NCBI GenBank assembly: GCA_049366815.1
Contig: JBMNCO010000251.1
Span: 1-24,819, forward strand
DNA: 24,819 nt
DNA from: CAYNYM01 sp049366815
GTDB lineage: Bacteria; Desulfobacterota; DSM-4660; Desulfatiglandales; HGW-15
Reading direction: 5' to 3'
Shown here piece after piece: positions 23,513-24,819 of the stretch. Below the pieces are notes generated by a model. That model did no database searches. It had not been told where the DNA came from and saw only the letters and a list, made by a program, of their open reading frames with translations. Position numbers and translations under genes: made by a program. How positions within the stretch are numbered: position 1 is the stretch's first letter; every line of letters starts with the position of its first letter.

Positions 23513-24748
23513 ATGAATAGTCCCGTCGTCCTATACCCAGTAAAGAACGCAAAAAGACATCGGTGTTCCGCATGTGCTTACGGTATGCTGATATTCCTGT
23601 GCATTCTGGTCCTGACCCTGGAGTCATCGGCCTGTCAGGCGAACGCATCTCCTCCCCCCATGCACGCAATCGATAAAGATGTCCTCAAGGGCATTGAATC
23701 GCTCTACGACTCCGAGTTCGATACGGCTGAGGAACTCTTTCGCGAGGTTACTCTGCGATTTCCAAAAGACCCGAAAGGTTATTTCTACCTTGCCATGGTC
23801 ACCTGGTCCCGTTTGACCTACGGTTTCTGGACCGGAGAAGTTGTGGAAGAATACAGCAGACGCATCGACAAGACCATCAGGGTGGCCCGGGAAAAGATCG
23901 CCCGGAATGAAGCGGACTGCTTTACCTATTTCTACCTTGGTGGTGCCCTCGGATTCAAGGGGCGGTTCAAACTCATGCAGCGCAAATGGGCCTCTTCCCT
24001 CTTTCTCGCACTCGACGCTGTCGAGGCACTGAAAACCTGCAAGAGTCTGGATCCGGACAATCAGGATGTCCTTCTGGGCCTGGGTATCTTTGATTATTAT
24101 ACCTCCAGGTTGTCAGGCCTCATCAAATTTTTCTCCTATCTTTTGATCACAAGGGAGGGGAAGGAAGAGGGGCTCAGAAAGCTTCATGCAGCCGCCGACA
24201 GCGCTGCCTACTCGGCGGCTGAGGCCAAGAGCGTTCTCCTTCATATCTATCTTTTTATGGAAAATGACTACGCTAACGCTCTTTCCCCGGCCCGGGAACT
24301 GGCCCTAAGATTTCCTAACAATCACCGGTATAAGTACCTCGAAGGTTTAACCTATTTGAAGCTCAACATGGACCTGGAATACGACAGGGTCCTGGAGGAT
24401 TTCCAAAGGATGAGCAGAGGGGCCTTTTCAAGAGCGACCGCTGCTTTGTGGGCCAACCAGGTCCCTTATCTGGAGGCTTCCCGCAATCTCTTTCATGGCC
24501 GGTTCAGTGAGGCCCGAGACAAACTCCGCGGCATCATTGAGAAGACCGATCCCTCGTCAGACCCTGCTATGGCCGCCTGGCCCCTTTTGAAAATAGGCAT
24601 GAGTTATGATGTCGAGGGCGAACGCGAAAGGGCACTGAAATATTACGCCCGAATCATGGCGATGGAAAACGGTGCCGGCGCCCAATTTCTGGCCGAAAAG
24701 TACACACAGGAAGCCGCTTCGGATGGGGACCCGTTCTTAGGCTATTAG
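23513..24748 (+). CDS. Exported tetratricopeptide-repeat protein (411 aa)
   Basis: A basic N-terminus (KNAKRHR) is followed by a hydrophobic core at about 23-36 and an Ala-x-Ala site at 43-45, suggesting export through Sec with cleavage near residue 45. Cys41 (ESSAC) is a poor lipobox. The rest is helical and repeat-like: TPR-type signatures include YDSEFDTAEELFREVTLRFP near 67-86, a middle section with LGLGIFDYYT, and ERERALKYYARIMAMENG near the end. TPR proteins act as scaffolds; no catalytic motif is visible. The ribosome binding site ahead of the ATG at 23513 is weak (GAGGGA about 18 bases upstream). A start at the ATG at 23585 (Met25) would leave too short a basic region, so the first ATG is preferred. 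A periplasmic role is inferred. Confidence 0.75.
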   Translation: MNSPVVLYPVKNAKRHRCSACAYGMLIFLCILVLTLESSACQANASPPPMHAIDKDVLKGIESLYDSEFDTAEELFREVTLRFPKDPKGYFYLAMVTWSRLTYGFWTGEVVEEYSRRIDKTIRVAREKIARNEADCFTYFYLGGALGFKGRFKLMQRKWASSLFLALDAVEALKTCKSLDPDNQDVLLGLGIFDYYTSRLSGLIKFFSYLLITREGKEEGLRKLHAAADSAAYSAAEAKSVLLHIYLFMENDYANALSPARELALRFPNNHRYKYLEGLTYLKLNMDLEYDRVLEDFQRMSRGAFSRATAALWANQVPYLEASRNLFHGRFSEARDKLRGIIEKTDPSSDPAMAAWPLLKIGMSYDVEGERERALKYYARIMAMENGAGAQFLAEKYTQEAASDGDPFLGY

Positions 24749-24819
24749 TTTCATTTTATATAAGGCCGGCCGCGTTGCGAAATGTCGGCGAGACGGCCTC
24801 GTAAAGAGATCGGAGCGCA

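Overview
The window looks like a core-metabolism segment of an anaerobic bacterium, most likely a Desulfobacterota (deltaproteobacterial) sulfate reducer or syntroph. The strongest clue is a glutaryl-CoA dehydrogenase that carries the Val-Glu active-site signature of the non-decarboxylating type. It sits beside the carboxyltransferase subunit of the sodium-pumping glutaconyl-CoA decarboxylase. That pairing is characteristic of obligate anaerobes that degrade aromatics or dicarboxylates through glutaryl-CoA. The menaquinone-type sdhCAB set, pyruvate phosphate dikinase, a [4Fe-4S] enoate-reductase-like flavoenzyme and an HdrC-like iron-sulfur protein fit the same lifestyle. I see no mobile element, CRISPR array, tRNA or rRNA.

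Layout. 1-613 (-): 5' part of an HdrC/HdrD-like Fe-S protein, running off the left edge. 614-1267: 650-bp divergent control region with a perfect 16-bp palindrome and a good sigma70-type promoter. 1268-4295 (+): gdh and gcdA, followed by a strong hairpin. 4428-7077 (-): two PHP-domain hydrolases and a DUF151 bifunctional-nuclease-family protein, with a possible 46-residue plus-strand ORF (5670-5810) between the two PHP genes. 7272-9827 (+): a large PlsB-type acyltransferase made of two acyltransferase-like halves, the first degenerate. 9897-13264 (-): a probable operon of an uncharacterised 114-aa protein, a 63-aa two-helix membrane protein and ppdK, the last two overlapping by ATGA. 13622-19625 (+): sdhC-sdhA-sdhB-mdh-fumarase. 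19834-21756 (+): an old-yellow-enzyme/dienoyl-CoA reductase family protein behind a promoter with three copies of a decamer. 21817-23179 (-): rmlD-like gene and a membrane J-domain protein. 23513-24748 (+): exported TPR protein.

How the genes work together. Gdh and GcdA convert glutaryl-CoA through glutaconyl-CoA to crotonyl-CoA, with decarboxylation presumably driving a Na+ pump whose other subunits are not in this window. The sdhCAB-mdh-fum block covers succinate to oxaloacetate in either direction, and PPDK links pyruvate to PEP. The remaining genes serve phospholipid synthesis, envelope sugar metabolism and protein quality control.

Most genes are ordinary and well recognised. The items most worth a second look are the Val364-Glu365 signature, the internal duplication in the PlsB-like protein, the small genes coupled to ppdK, the DUF1232-J-domain fusion, and the decamer repeats upstream of the flavoenzyme gene. 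I did not find convincing evidence for a wholly new multi-gene system.
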